A stretch of DNA of 64,000 bases from Owenia fusiformis (GCA_903813345.2 CAIIXF020000002.1:19112455-19176454); one strand, 5' to 3'. Positions 11,216 to 22,393 are shown, counted from the stretch's first letter. Translations and numbers: made by a program. Notes: generated by a model not told the origin, from the letters alone.

Positions 11216-11600
11216 CCAATGTGAGGATATTTTGTTCAATCATAATTGATCAGACTGGCCACTTTCTATTTCAATTTAACTAATTCATTAACACCATTTG
11301 ATACTTTCAAATACCTATATAATTATCTACTTTTTCTGTCTATATCAATTAAGACAATACAGCTATTTTCTTTCCATTTAGGTTTATTGATTAATTTTTC
11401 TATTTGAATCACAAGGTAGGCTGAGCTGGATTTCAAACATAAACTTTATCCCTGAATCATGTGCTTATATGTCTAAAAGTATCCCACTCATCCCACCTTA
11501 AATCTAATACACAACTAGCACATAGTGTTACCTATGATTACTTTTTGTACAATTTGACTGAACAATCTACATGAACTAATGATCTATAAGAGACAATATC

Positions 11601-11769
11601 TCCATTCTCATATGGTTAATGGTTTTAACTGGGAAACTATATGTCCATTCTCATATGGTTAATGGTTTTAACTGGGAAACTATATGTCCATTCTCATATG
11701 GTTAATGGTTTTAACTGGGAAACTATATGTCCATCCTCATATGGTTAATGGTTTTAACTGGGAAACTAT
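11601..11769. repeat. Four-copy 43-bp tandem repeat overlapping the Z9 stop
   Basis: Four near-identical copies start at about 11601, 11644, 11687 and 11730 (phrase ctcatatggttaatgg). The last copy reaches the TAG stop of Z9 (11766-11768), so the array appears to have grown from the start of its 3' untranslated region. Confidence 0.9.
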
Positions 11770-12094
11770 TCATGTGTTTTACTATGATATTTCTTCTTAT
11801 GCCAGCTAAGGTTTCCAGGGGCGGCATATGCTTGGGTACACATATTACATTTATAGGGTCTCTCTCCAGTATGTATGTTCATATGGTGTTCCAGATTCTG
11901 CTTTTGGGCAAACTGTTTCAAACACATTGGACATTTTATCTCATCCTGAACAGAGAAAGTTTCTTTTTTAATTCGTTTATTTTTGTGAAGCCATTGAATG
12001 CCCTTTGTTCGAGTCTGGCTTGATTGTTGGGCACCTCCAGAGATTGCTGATAAGTTATAGTTCTGGTATTGTCGAAGAAGCTCTGACACTCCAT
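11766..12094 (-). CDS. Alternative terminal exon Z9: two C2H2 zinc fingers
   Basis: Acceptor tttaatttgcag at 12095-12096; AT completes Asp, then GVSELLRQYQNYNLSAISG. The spacer has a basic patch (HKNKRIKKE) that could serve as a nuclear localisation signal. Finger 1 is CPMCLKQF with helix QKQNLEHH; linker HTGERPYKC; finger 2 is CNMCTQAY with helix APGNLSWH and a four-residue His spacing. The stop is at 11766, about 109 residues. The nearest clear minus-strand AATAAA is about 370 nt beyond the stop (near 11392), on the far side of the 43-bp repeat. Confidence 0.93.
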
Positions 12095-12639
12095 CTGCAA
12101 ATTAAATGTGAGATATTATATAGTTGTTATAAAAATTACATGAAAAGGTACCACATTCTGATCTTATATCAATCATTCCAAGAAAATAGAATGTGATCCT
12201 TAAGCAAACACAATTTTACAAAAATCCATGCTTTCAACACTGCATCAAAAATCAATGCATATGATTCAACATTTTTTTGTGTTTATTTGTTTCAATCAAT
12301 CACCATTACAAAATGTGGCTCTGCTGCTGTGTCCAGCTTGAAAATATGCAAAACTTGAAGGATTGATGAAGTTACTGAAAAATATATTTATTAAAGTATC
12401 TCAGGTCTTTTATGAAGGATTTCTAACTATGTCTCAGTTCAGTGCAGTTCAACCTGCAGTCCCAATACCAACTGACTTAATGTCAAATGAACCACTATAA
12501 GTCAAACACCTCCCAAATGGAACACTTTTAAAGGTACCAAAGGAGTTCCACTTAGACAGGTTTTACTGTATATGTAATTTTATTTCAAACTCACACTTAT
12601 GAAACGTATGTTTTTCAAGCATATGGCTGTCTGGATGCT

Positions 12640-12765
12640 GCAAATGATTGTGACATATTATTTCAAATGATTGTGACATATTATTTCAAATAATTGTGGC
12701 ATATCATTTCAAACGATTGTGACATATTATTTTAAATGATTGTGACATATTATTTAAGAAAGCTA
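12640..12765. repeat. Minisatellite, 22-23 bp unit
   Basis: About five copies of caaatgattgtgacatattatt with small changes, in the Z8-Z9 intron. Confidence 0.8.
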
Positions 12766-14185
12766 CAATTATCTATACTTGTTTTTTCTGTTTTCATTAT
12801 GACATTAAAAGTGACCAAACAGAAATTTTTAACTATAGAAAGATTTATTCTTTATTTTATATGTTGATAAAACAGAGATTACTTTACAATACTTGTGCTG
12901 GTGACATCACAATGAACAAAACACAAATGTATTGAAGAATTAGATTTAAATCAATGTAGATATTTTAAATTTAATTTATTTGAATACTAATACATTTTCT
13001 AGAGCTATTACTTACTTTGCAGAACATTAAACATTCTACATTATATTGTTCTTTAATAACAAAAGCACTGATCATACCATACGCTTCGGTCAATAGAAAT
13101 AATTTTTAAATAAAGATGGCATGGTAATCGATCCAGAACCATGAGGGGGCAGCAGTACAATGCTCAATTTCGTATGCTTAATAAATTAGTATCATATGAT
13201 GTTCTCAAACAAGTTCATCAGGTTGGATCATTAAATCACAAGAACAATTTTCTTCTTTACACAACCTTTATTTTAACTTCACAGAACATTAACAGTACTA
13301 TGGTAGAGCTTCAGTTCAGTTTTATTATTGTTGATAAAGGATCCAGGTGTGATTTGAAATGTTCTGTGTTTTCAAAATAAAAGTTGGGTTAAGAAGAAAA
13401 TTGTTTTAGTATTATGATGGGTTCCTGGTCTATGGTATGATAGGGGCATGCATACATAGATATTACCTGTGGACTATGGTTAAGAGAAAGCTTCGAAAAA
13501 TCATAATCATTTGTCTGCAAATAATGCCCAATGTTAAACTTACTGACATTGATTGACAAGAGTGTATTGTTACATTTTTAAAGTCAAGAAAATTTAGTAA
13601 AAATCTACAGTACAGAACACAAAAATAAAAAAAATAAAAATATATTTTATCAACCTATTAGATTTTCCATTTCCAAATAATGTATTCACTAAATAAAGTA
13701 CATTGTACTATTTGATATAAAGAAGACTGGCCTTGATCAATGTTTCCAAGATCAAATAAACTGATTGAACCTCTGAAAAACAGATAAACAGTTATAAATA
13801 CCATTTTAGCTTGAGATAAGGTCTTAAAATGTTGCTTTTACTGTACCAAAGATTAGTGGATGTTATTAAGTCTCATTTTAAAACAGAGATTTGCATATTT
13901 AATCTCAAAAACTAAAAGTTTCCTCTTTCTGATAACATATTTGATTTCTATATTAAAGTATTTCAGTGCATTATTTTTTCAGAAAAAACAAGTTTAAGGC
14001 ACCACAATCTTGAGTGATATTTAATGATAAAATCTTTATGAGCATGTCAAAAAATGAAATCAAGCTGTTTGCTCAATGATTTTTATGGTAATCTAATTTG
14101 AAACATAATTTTATATACCCTGACATTCTACGTGGCCTGACTGAAACACTACTGTCATTGATCTACTCGTCTACTTGTACATATA
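12766..14185. other. Intronic AT-rich sequence, nothing recognised
   Basis: The open stretch at 13141-13380 (plus) has no family resemblance and no splice context, so I leave it out. No finger remnant was seen. Confidence 0.5.
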
Positions 14186-14359
14186 AAGTGGCAGATCCAG
14201 GATTTTGTGTTAGTGGGGGCGTTTGATAATAACTGTAAGCGAACTGATTCCCGGGTCTGATTTCAATGTATGCAATACATTATTGATGATCAATGACCAT
14301 CTATTTCCAGTTAAAATTCTGAGTGTGCACCCCCAACGCCCCCGTCTAGATCCGCTAAT
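14186..14359. mobile_element. Small MITE with AGTGGCAGATCCAGG / CTAGATCCGCTAAT ends
   Basis: Imperfect inverted ends: agtggcagatccagg at the left and ctagatccgctaat at the right, with inner GC-rich pieces agtgggggcg and cgcccccg. ATATA lies on both sides and may be the target duplication. It lies in the 3' untranslated region of Z8, its right edge about 15 bp from the stop codon. It resembles the element at 62171-62490. Confidence 0.65.
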
Positions 14360-14373
14360 GATATATATATATA

Positions 14374-14702
14374 TCATATATACTGTTCTATTGACTGTAA
14401 GTGGTTTTTCTTCTTATGATAATGCAGATGTCCTGGCTGATGGAATGCTGCGCTACACTTATCACATTTATAAGGCTTCTCGCCAGTATGAATATTCATA
14501 TGGTAACCCAAATGCTGCCTTTTACCAAATGTTTTCAAACACAAATGACATCTTAAATCCTCATTTGGCCTGTTGGTTCTTGTATGAGAAGGTTGTGTTA
14601 ATGTAACTGTTGTATTATGTTTAATTGCAGACTTCAATGCAGCGTTATTGTAGCCATAGGTGGAGTGATAGTTTGTGTGGTTGGTATCGTGCATTATCCA
14701 CC
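14374..14702 (-). CDS. Alternative terminal exon Z8: two C2H2 zinc fingers
   Basis: Acceptor ctgtatttcag at 14703-14704; GG completes Gly, then WIMHDTNHTNYHSTYGYNN. The spacer is polar and rich in Asn, Thr and His. Finger 1 is CHLCLKTF with helix KRQHLGYH; linker HTGEKPYKC; finger 2 is CDKCSAAF with helix QPGHLHYH and a long KKKNH ending. A short tail (LQSIEQYI) ends in TGA at 14374, inside an AT dinucleotide run. Finger 1 is close to that of Z5 (HFGYH), which matters for the mosaic idea given under Z5. Confidence 0.92.
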
Positions 14703-15132
14703 CTGAAATACAGAAATAAAGGATTAAATTCATATTTTTGGAGCATAAACAGTTTCGACACAAGATGTCATTTCTTGTTTTTCTATTACAAGAAGATAAT
14801 GATTGATTAATACATGTACTAACAACTAGGCATTAACATGCAAAATGTTACCACCTGCCATCTGTTATTGATGCCAAACACCAACCACCAAATGGTGAAC
14901 TCCATCCCCAAAACAAGTTACAGTTATTGAGAAATAAAATAAACAAATAAGATAATAAACATGAAAGTACCAATTGCAATAGTTATCCTACTTTAATTTA
15001 AATGGCCAGAAACAAGCTGCTTTGAACTCTTTGATTTGTCATCTATAGTATCAAGAACAATACTTCCATTCTCTGAATTCAACCTTCCCTTAATCTTAAA
15101 TCTGCATTTTGGGCATCTAATTGTTAATACCT

Positions 15133-15426
15133 TTATCTGAAGTGAACCTTTTTATGTCTATTCATAGTTCCTCCTTGTCGGAAAGTTTTTGAACAAATGT
15201 CACACTTGTATGGTTTCTCTCCAGTATGGATCCGCAAGTGTATTTTATAATTATGCAACAGGGTAAATGTTTTTAAGCACAGTTCACATTGAAAACTTTT
15301 GTTTTCTCTAGACATTAATCTTCTTGGGGTCAGGTTTACTAAACTAGGTGTCAAATTAGTTGAATCCAGGTGTCAGGTTATCAGATCCATCATTAGAGAA
15401 AGTGCCATAAGTTGAAATCAGCTTAT
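15133..15426 (-). CDS. Alternative terminal exon Z7: two C2H2 zinc fingers, frameshifted in its spacer
   Basis: The normal acceptor (ttatcttttcag, 15427-15428) leads to DKLISTYGTFSNDGSDNLTP and then an in-frame TAA at 15356-15358. The finger frame is shifted by one and is itself closed upstream by TGA at 15373-15375. Compared with its sister Z6, this stretch has 4 extra bases; the exon length (294) is also the only one of the 14 not equal to 2 modulo 3. The fingers are intact: CELCLKTF with helix LLHNYKIH, linker HTGEKPYKC, CDICSKTF with helix QGGTMNRH. A second AG at 15339-15340 would give an in-frame 206-bp exon starting VNLTPRRL, but its pyrimidine tract is poor. Either the exon is dying, uses that acceptor, or the base count is an assembly error. 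Confidence 0.8.
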
Positions 15427-15779
15427 CTGAAAAGATAAAAAGAGAGCTTAGTTGTGCATGACAACAAAATTGGCATTGGCCTGAAGTGAAGAATATTAAG
15501 TTTGTGATATGATTTGGTCAGAAAATCTCCTATTGTTGGCACATTTCTCTGGGGGTGTGGATAAATTAAAGCATGGCATGTTCCTATAATGCAAAGTTTA
15601 ATAAATTGAATGAATAATGAAGCTGTCTTCACAGGACTGCAAAAGCTATATAATTGATGATTTGGGATCACTAGATGAATTATATCTTGTAGTGATGTCA
15701 CAATTTTCGATTTGACTAGATCAATATTCATTCTAAGCACATGCCAAGTCTAAGATCTTTGACATGATTTAGATAGCAG

Positions 15780-15820
15780 TAAAGCGCCCCCCGATTTTGA
15801 AAAAATGGGGGGCGCTTATA
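15780..15820. repeat. GC-rich hairpin
   Basis: A perfect inverted repeat: aagcgccccccgatttt and its complement surround a short A-rich loop (about 15781-15819). It is a striking GC island in AT-rich intron DNA and may be the core of a tiny MITE. Confidence 0.7.
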
Positions 15821-16405
15821 GGCATCGATGTTTAGTATGAATTTCACCGAAACTTCACACATGTAAAGATATACTCACGGTCTAGTCAAATGGGCATACC
15901 TGGTAAATATCCGACCCATGGTTTTCATCAAAGAAACAATAACATTTTTAGTTCAAAACTGCCACGTGTCCGCCATTTTGTCTCCCCATCATGTCTCATA
16001 TCATTTTTATATGACATCACACAAGTAAGACGAAATACATGACAACAGTATCCATAAACAAAATACCTGAATTCTTATCGCAAAAGGCCAATTGAAAAGG
16101 TTGTTATGTCTATACCAATTCATCAAAAGAAAAAAGAATGAAATAGCCTTAACCAAATAAAATAAACATAAAATTTATATACTAGGCTAGTTTATATAAA
16201 ACTAAGCTATTTGTTTATTATGCTATTTGAAAAATACTTAAAAGCATTTCTAAAATGTTTTTCTTTCTCGTCATAAGTCCATACTTTCTGGAATCCAAAC
16301 TACCTTTAGAGCAGAGGTTATTTCTTAAGTAACCTCCAATAGGTAAGACTCTTTGATTTTTAAGAAGTCAAACAAATGCGAAGGGCTGGGTATTTTCACT
16401 AAATC
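15821..16405. other. Intronic sequence, nothing recognised
   Basis: Intron between Z6 and Z7; no coding or repeat signal that I can support. Confidence 0.5.
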
Positions 16406-16707
16406 CTATCTATGATGGGTTCTTTTATGTCTATTCATGGTTCCATTCTGTCGGAATGTTTTTGCACAAATGTCACATTTGTATGGCTTCTCGCCAGTGT
16501 GGATCCGTAAATGTATTTTATAACAATACAACTGTACAAAAGTTTTCAAGCATAATTCACACTGGTAGATTTTATTGCTTTCTCCAGATGGAAGCCTTCT
16601 CGATGTCAGGTCCACTGAATCAGGTGTCAGGTTATTTCCAGGTGTCAGGTTAACTGATCCATCATCAAGAAAAGTTGTCCCATATCCTGGGTTCTGAACA
16701 TGTGTGT
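16406..16707 (-). CDS. Alternative terminal exon Z6: two C2H2 zinc fingers
   Basis: Acceptor tttatctttccag at 16708-16709; AC completes Asp, then THVQNPGYGTTFLDDGS. The spacer contains a small repeat, VNLTPGNNLTPDSVDLT, also seen in decayed form in Z7. Finger 1 is CELCLKTF with helix QLYCYKIH, where Tyr stands in for the usual core Leu; linker HTGEKPYKC; finger 2 is CDICAKTF with helix QNGTMNRH. The stop is at 16406, about 100 residues. Z6 and Z7 are clearly recent duplicates of one another, with the same finger-1 ending (YKIHLRIH). Confidence 0.93.
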
Positions 16708-17254
16708 CTGGAAAGATAAAAATAGACTTTAGTATTCTGTGGCTTTGGGACAAATACATGCATGATATATGTGGCACGTGATTAATACAGTAACATTGAT
16801 GTCAAGATGATGTCTTTAAGGATGACCTGAACTAAACAAAAGTAAACATATTATTATGTTACGACTAACGTAAATCAGCAAACTAAAAGGCAAATACATT
16901 TTTTTATTTTATGAAAAATATATTTATTTCAAAAGAAACCTCATATTTTAATTGACCCATTAAAATAAAATGATTGCTATCTAATTTAAAAGCATCTACA
17001 TGCTATATTTAGGTATCTTAGATACACTAAACTAAAATTGTTAACAAACAGATTATAATATACAGATCACCTGATCAATGTTGTTAGGATTTATATTACT
17101 GCAATATAATTTGATCTTGAGTAAATCCTCACTATCGCAAAACTATGATGTAAAAAACATTTAAGTTATTTTCATATTAGATCTGCACATGGGTAATTCT
17201 TGTCAAGTTTCTAAATGCACTTTCTGATATCTAACATTACGATGAGAGAAGTCA

Positions 17255-17560
17255 TCTTAAATGGCAATAATTTTCATTGTTTTCTGGATGGCAATTATAT
17301 CATTTCCATTATTTTCTGAATGGTACTCATTTCCATTATTTCCTGAATGGTACTTATTTCTATTGTATCCTGAATGGCACTCATTTCATTGTTTTCTGAA
17401 AAGTACTCATTGCCATTGTTTTCTGAATGGTACTCATTTTGATTGTTTCCTGAATTGAATTCATTTCCATTCTATCTTGAATGGTACTCAATTCCATTGT
17501 TTCCTGAATGGTACTCATTTCCAAGTTTCCTGGATGGTCCTCATTTTCATTGTTCCCACA
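17255..17560. repeat. Minisatellite, about 26-bp unit, in the 3' flank of Z5
   Basis: Roughly eleven copies of a unit like ttgtttcctgaatggtactc. Open reading through it gives a repetitive peptide (PLFPEWYS type) that I regard as a by-product of a repeat whose length avoids stops, not a gene. Confidence 0.85.
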
Positions 17561-17613
17561 GGCTCAATCAGTTCCCATTTGGGTTCATATTAGACTTATA
17601 TATCTACTATATT

Positions 17614-17906
17614 CTATTTTGGCTTATAATGTGATTTTTTATGTCTATTCATAGTTCCATTCTGCCGGAAAGTTTTCCAACATATGTCACATTTATAAGG
17701 TTTCTCGCCAGTATGTATTGCCATATGGTAACCAAAATGCTGCTTGGTATCAAATGTCTTTAAACAGATGTTGCAAAATAATTCGTCATTTTCTGGTTTA
17801 AATTGTCTCTGTCTTGACACAGTGTGATGTTGAGAGCTAACATGTGATATGTCCTTATTTGGTATCATTGGTATAGTCCCGTAGTAGTCTTGCATGGGAA
17901 AGTTTT
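17614..17906 (-). CDS. Alternative terminal exon Z5: two C2H2 zinc fingers, mosaic of its neighbours
   Basis: Acceptor ctatattttgcag at 17907-17908; AA completes Glu, then NFPMQDYYGTIPMIPNKDIS. Finger 1 is CNICLKTF with helix TKQHFGYH, like Z8 (KRQHLGYH). Linker HTGEKPYKC. Finger 2 is CDICWKTF with helix QNGTMNRH, identical in its helix to Z6. Z5 thus pairs a Z8-like first finger with a Z6-like second one, as expected if finger units were swapped by gene conversion or unequal crossing over. Stop at 17614, about 97 residues. Confidence 0.93.
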
Positions 17907-17908
17907 CT

Positions 17909-18691
17909 GCAAAATATAGAAATATGTATGAATAATCCTTGAAATTGTGATGAATTCCTTGAAAATTTCTTTTGCGTATTAAATCTGTCAATCTGAAATA
18001 AGCCCTACTCATTTTCATATCTATATGAATTAGTTAAGATCATATCATGGTTGATAACCTATCACAGAGCAATCATATCGGTTAAATATATTTTTCACTT
18101 TCCTTTGTTTAGAAAGTGTATGTAGACACACCAGGGTTTTATTGTCACAGAACAAAAAAATTATTTTTGAATATAACTTATGAATAATTTTAATTTATGA
18201 AAAGTAACTCGAAAACTTATAATTCTAAAGTATCACATATATTCTATACTTTTTGACTAAATTGTAGGATTATTTGACTAATAGCAATAGCGTACAGCAT
18301 TTAGAGACTTAATTCAATCTATTGCACGATCTTGTATATTTATAATACTGCATTCTCAAATTGTAGAGCAGTTAAAGATTCTTAGTTTCCAGATATAGAT
18401 TACCAGTTACTGGTTATAGATTCTGGTTTCCTCCATTATGGATCTTTTATGGATGATTTGTTATAAATGTTTATGACAAAATGTTTCAAACAGTGACATA
18501 TAATTGTGACTTCTGTGTCAATGTCAATGTTCAGTTCAACAGTATTAAAAGTAAGTTCAAAATTGTCTCTCCTGTGTGGGTGCTTGAGATTATATTTTTC
18601 CAACTGCAAAGCAAATGTGTATACTGGTATATCCACACAACATGATATGCCCTGTTTTCTATTTATTATACACAGGTATGTTTATAAAGTT
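17909..18691. other. Intron between Z4 and Z5, nothing recognised
   Basis: AT-rich; short open frames on both strands lack any family feature or splice context. Confidence 0.5.
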
Positions 18692-18972
18692 TCATTTGCT
18701 TTCCATGGTATCAGATAGAGGAACTGATTTAAAGTGCATCATTTTCTTATGACGAGTCAAGGTACTTTTTTGTCGAAACATTTTTAAACAAATATCACAT
18801 TTGAATGGCTTCTCTCCAGTATGGGTCCTCACATGTGCCCTGAAATTACCAGTATGTCGAAATGTTTTCTCGCAATATTGACATTGATATATTGATACAC
18901 TGGTCTGTTTATTTCTTATTCCAATATTGTGCTTTGGTATCCAGAGATTTCCACTTGATTTGTCCAATAATC
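18692..18972 (-). CDS. Alternative terminal exon Z4: two C2H2 zinc fingers
   Basis: Acceptor tttatcattgcag at 18973-18974; GA completes Gly, then LLDKSSGNLWIPKHNIGIRN. Finger 1 differs from the rest of the set: CQYCEKTF (not C-x-x-C-L-K) with helix HTGNFRAH; linker HTGEKPFKC; finger 2 is CDICLKMF with helix QKSTLTRH and a four-residue His spacing. A Ser-rich tail (KSVPLSDTMESK) ends at 18692, about 93 residues. It stands between the Z1-Z3 group and the Z5-Z8 group and is the most diverged member of the array. Confidence 0.93.
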
Positions 18973-19139
18973 CTGCAATGATAAAGAAGATTGTTATGTT
19001 TGGTACTAAGTTGGTACTTAATTTCTACCTTTGGTGCAAGAAGTTGTCTAAAATGTGTTGTTCAGGTAGGGAAAGTATAATGAGAAACAAGGCATTAACA
19101 TGCTGATTACTACCAACTAAGTAATTAAATATAAGTGTG

Positions 19140-19690
19140 ACAATGTGCTACTGACAATGTACACTGATTATCAACCAATAAACTGATTGTCAATGTCATG
19201 CAATGATTGTCAACAAATAAACTGATCGTCAACCAATGAAATGATTGTCAACCAATGAACTGATTATCAATCAATGAACTGATTGTTAATGTCAAGCACT
19301 GTTGTCAACAAATGAACTGACTGTCAACCAATGAACTGATTGTCAACCAATGAAATGATTGTCAACCAATGAAATGATTGTCAACCAATGAAATGATTGT
19401 CAACCAATGAACTGATTGTCAATGTCAAGCACTGTTGTCCACAAATGAACTGATTGTCAACCAATGAAATGATTGTCAACCAATGAAATGATTGTCAACC
19501 AATGAACTGATTGTCAATGTCAAGCACTGTTGTCAACAAATGAACTGATTGTCAACCAATGAAATGATTGTCAACCAATGAACTGATTGTCAACCAATGA
19601 AATGATTGTCAACCAATGAAATGATTGTCAACCAATGAACTGATTGTCAACCAATGATTGTTAACCAGTGAACTGAGTGTCAACCTGGAA
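19140..19690. repeat. Minisatellite, about 20-bp unit (GATTGTCAACCAATGAACT)
   Basis: More than twenty copies of gattgtcaaccaatgaa(a/c)t. Every few units a variant (gtcaatgtcaagcactgttg) recurs, at about 19290, 19420 and 19515, showing higher-order growth. It lies in the Z3-Z4 intron next to a second, unrelated array. Confidence 0.92.
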
Positions 19691-19734
19691 ACCTTCTTTT
19701 CAACTTTAGTGTAGAAAAATCTTGTCACATTACT

Positions 19735-20185
19735 TTGGTAAAAATGGTGTAAAATTACTTTGAAAAAAATGGTGTAGAGTTACTTTGAAAGAAATGGTGT
19801 AGAATTACATTGGTAGAAATGGTGTAGAACTACTTTGACAGAAATGGTGTAGAATTACTTTGACAGAAATGGTGTAGAATTACTTTGACAGAAATGGTGT
19901 AGAATTACTTTGGTAGAAATGGTGTAGAACTACTTTGACAGAAATGGTGTAGAATTACTTTGACAGAAATGGTGTAGAATTACTTTGACAGAAATTGCGG
20001 ATAAAATCTGATAAAGGGAACATATGGTGTAGAATTACTTTGGTAGAAATGGTGTAGAATAACTTTAGTAGAAATGGGTAGAATTACTTTGGTAGAAATG
20101 GTGTCACTTTTGTAGAAATAGTGTAGAATTACTTTGGAAAATGGTGTAGAATTACTTTGGAAGAAAAAGTGTAGAATTACTTAAC
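19735..20185. repeat. Minisatellite, 25-bp unit (AGAATTACTTTGGTAGAAATGGTGT)
   Basis: About 17 copies of a unit such as gaattactttggtagaaatg or a gacagaaatgg variant. The same unit makes up the separate array at 22740-23095, so the two arrays were duplicated together with the zinc-finger exons they lie beside. Confidence 0.93.
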
Positions 20186-20517
20186 CTTGACATTTTGGAT
20201 TACAAGATGTATTTAGTTGGAAAATAAAGCTTTTGATGATGTTTATTAAATTGTTCTCTCTTGTACAGAAATAAATGTATCAATCATTCCTTTAAACAAA
20301 TGACATGAGCAAGGGTATCAGGATTTCAGGGAAAATTACTGACTCAATTATTAGGTTTAGACATAAAAATAGTTAGAATCACAAAAATCACTTTATTTAT
20401 ATGTACATATAAAACACTTTACATTGAGGTTGATACCATGCGCATGAATTGCGAATGATCATTTCACTAATGCCTTCTTTGAAACTTTTCTATTTTATAT
20501 TTAACATCCCAAATGCT

Positions 20518-20780
20518 TCATTTTTGATGTGTTGAGGATTTTTCACTGAAGTGTCCCTTCCTGTGTCTATTAGCAGTTCCAATCTGTCTGAATTTTTTAC
20601 CACAAATGTCACAACCGAATGGTTTTGCACCAGTGTGAATCCTTGAATGTTCCTTCAAAGTTTTTCTAAGTTTGAATTTTCTCAAGCACAAATTGCATTG
20701 GTAGGCTTTGTTTTCATTGTCTGCGTTTTTCTTTCTTTTTGTTGTTTCATCATAAATGTATCGTAGGTTACTCCGAGCAT
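20518..20780 (-). CDS. Alternative terminal exon Z3: two C2H2 zinc fingers
   Basis: Found from the splice site because it has no ATG. Acceptor tttctcatttcag at 20781-20782; AT completes Asp, then ARSNLRYIYDETTKRKKN, ADNENKAYQ, to a TGA at 20518-20520 (87 residues). Finger 1 is CNLCLRKF with helix LRKTLKEH; the linker is HTGAKPFGC, with Ala replacing the usual Glu, a change shared only with Z1 and Z2; finger 2 is CDICGKKF with helix QIGTANRH. The spacer's KRKK is a good nuclear localisation candidate. A minus-strand AATAAA at 20392-20397 is about 121 nt past the stop. A transposon sits 64 bp upstream of the acceptor. Confidence 0.92.
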
Positions 20781-20844
20781 CTGAAATGAGAAAATAATGT
20801 TTATATTAGAGTTGGTTCTATGCAGAACTTTTGTTGCAAATAAT

Positions 20845-21423
20845 TAGGGCTGCCATCATTAGTCGGAACGTCGACTTGTCAGTCAAAATGCAAGTTCGAC
20901 AACGAAGTCGACAAAAATTCCCGTCATGTCGACAGCAAACGATATCAATACTTACTTGAAAATATCCAAATGGCCCCAATACATTTCAATACACATTTCA
21001 ACGTGTTATGTGCGCGTATTCTGCGGAAATATTGTTCACATTCATTTCATTTTCAAAAAATAAATTCACCCGGAAGTTCCCTTCATGACTTCTCTTCTCT
21101 CTTGCGAGACGTTGTACGAGATTTCGCCCGAGCAGTCGAAATAAATCCCGGTCGAAACATTGCAGGTATTTGTCCCATTTTCGTCTATAATATTCTATTA
21201 ACTTGGCATTTAGTAACAATATTAGGCAATTACATACCAATATGAATATAAGTTATATGAAGCTTTTCCCCGATAGATTTGGAAAAAACGAACCAACAAC
21301 ACAGAAATAATTTTTCTTTTTTTCCCGATGATTTTTTCTCCCTGGAAAGTTCGATTGTCGACAATATTTTCGACAGCAGAGTTCGACTGTCGACACTGAC
21401 ATTTGAGTTCGATGGCAGCCCTA
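20845..21423. mobile_element. hAT-type MITE with 8-bp target duplication
   Basis: Inverted ends TAGGGCTGCCATC and GATGGCAGCCCTA, flanked by CAAATAAT on both sides (20837-20844 and 21424-21431). The 8-bp duplication and TAGGG-type ends fit the hAT superfamily. Both subterminal regions are rich in GTCGAC-like motifs (cgtcgact, tgtcgaca), possible transposase sites. No transposase frame; open frames inside are by-products. Confidence 0.9.
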
Positions 21424-22136
21424 CAAATAATGAATAAATTTTTAAGTTGACCGAGTTTCTTAACATATTGATGGATCGGTTGTGATGATGCATTCTCCGT
21501 ATCACATGGTACATGACTCATTTTCATATGATACAGCAGACTGTGACACTATGGAGTCAATAGCAACCATGTGACTTACTGGTTATTTCACTCGTAGCTG
21601 AAGATAATGGTATTACGTTACATTATGTTACCACTTTTGAACCTATAGTCACGTCATATTGTCACCTTTTACACTTCAATGATGTAGTCTTAGAAATGTT
21701 ATAAAATCATCATACATTTCAGCTTATGTGATATATATACAAAAAATATTTGAATCGGGTAACAATATATCACCACTCAGGCTTCGCTTTTGTGATGATT
21801 CAGTGTTACATTTCATGGAATTTTTCTTTTATCACATGAAATATGTGATATGTGATATTAACTGATAGTAAGCGCATCTTAAAATATAAATCAGGTCATT
21901 AACAAATGACAAAAGCGGTATGGCTAGAGCTCTCTGGCCCTGGAGAAATTAATAACTCAATGTGATATATAAAGATAGCAAGTGTTAGTACTCAAACATT
22001 TCATTTCAATTTTAACATAGAAGTTCGCATACTAAAACCATGCACATAAACTGCTTAAATGGTCATTCCACTTCAAGCCTTCTTTGAAACTTCTAACATT
22101 TTGTATAACATCCCCATGGCCCATATGCTTAGTTCT

Positions 22137-22393
22137 TCATGTATTCTGCCTTTCACTAAAGTGCACTTTCCTGTGCCTTTTAGCATTTCCACTCTGTCTG
22201 AACTTTTTACCACAAATGTCACACTCGAATGGTTTTGCACCAGTGTGAATCACCAAATGAACATTCAAATGTTTTTTAACTTTAAATCTTTTAAGGCACA
22301 AATTGCATTGGTAAGCTTTGTTTTCATTGTCAGTGGTTTTTCCGATTATTCTTGTTGTTTCATCATAAATGTATGGTAGAATGCTCCAAGCAT
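22137..22393 (-). CDS. Alternative terminal exon Z2: two C2H2 zinc fingers
   Basis: No ATG; defined by acceptor tttttttatttcag at 22394-22395. AT completes Asp, then AWSILPYIYDETTRIIG and KTTDNENKAYQ, open to TGA at 22137-22139 (85 residues). Finger 1 is CNLCLKRF with helix VKKHLNVH, then HLVIH; linker HTGAKPFEC; finger 2 is CDICGKKF with helix QSGNAKRH. Spacer and intron flanks are closely similar to Z1 and Z3 (phrases like IYDETT and DNENKAYQ), so the three arose by recent block duplication. I saw no AATAAA close downstream, so its poly(A) signal may be a variant. Confidence 0.92.

Noticed and set aside
15423-15740. Minus-strand frame upstream of exon Z7
   Set aside because: It crosses the Z7 acceptor and reads intron; no splice donor or family match.
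17261-17634. Plus-strand frames with repeated FPEWYSFPLF-type peptides
   Set aside because: Translation of the 26-bp tandem repeat beside exon Z5; no independent coding evidence.
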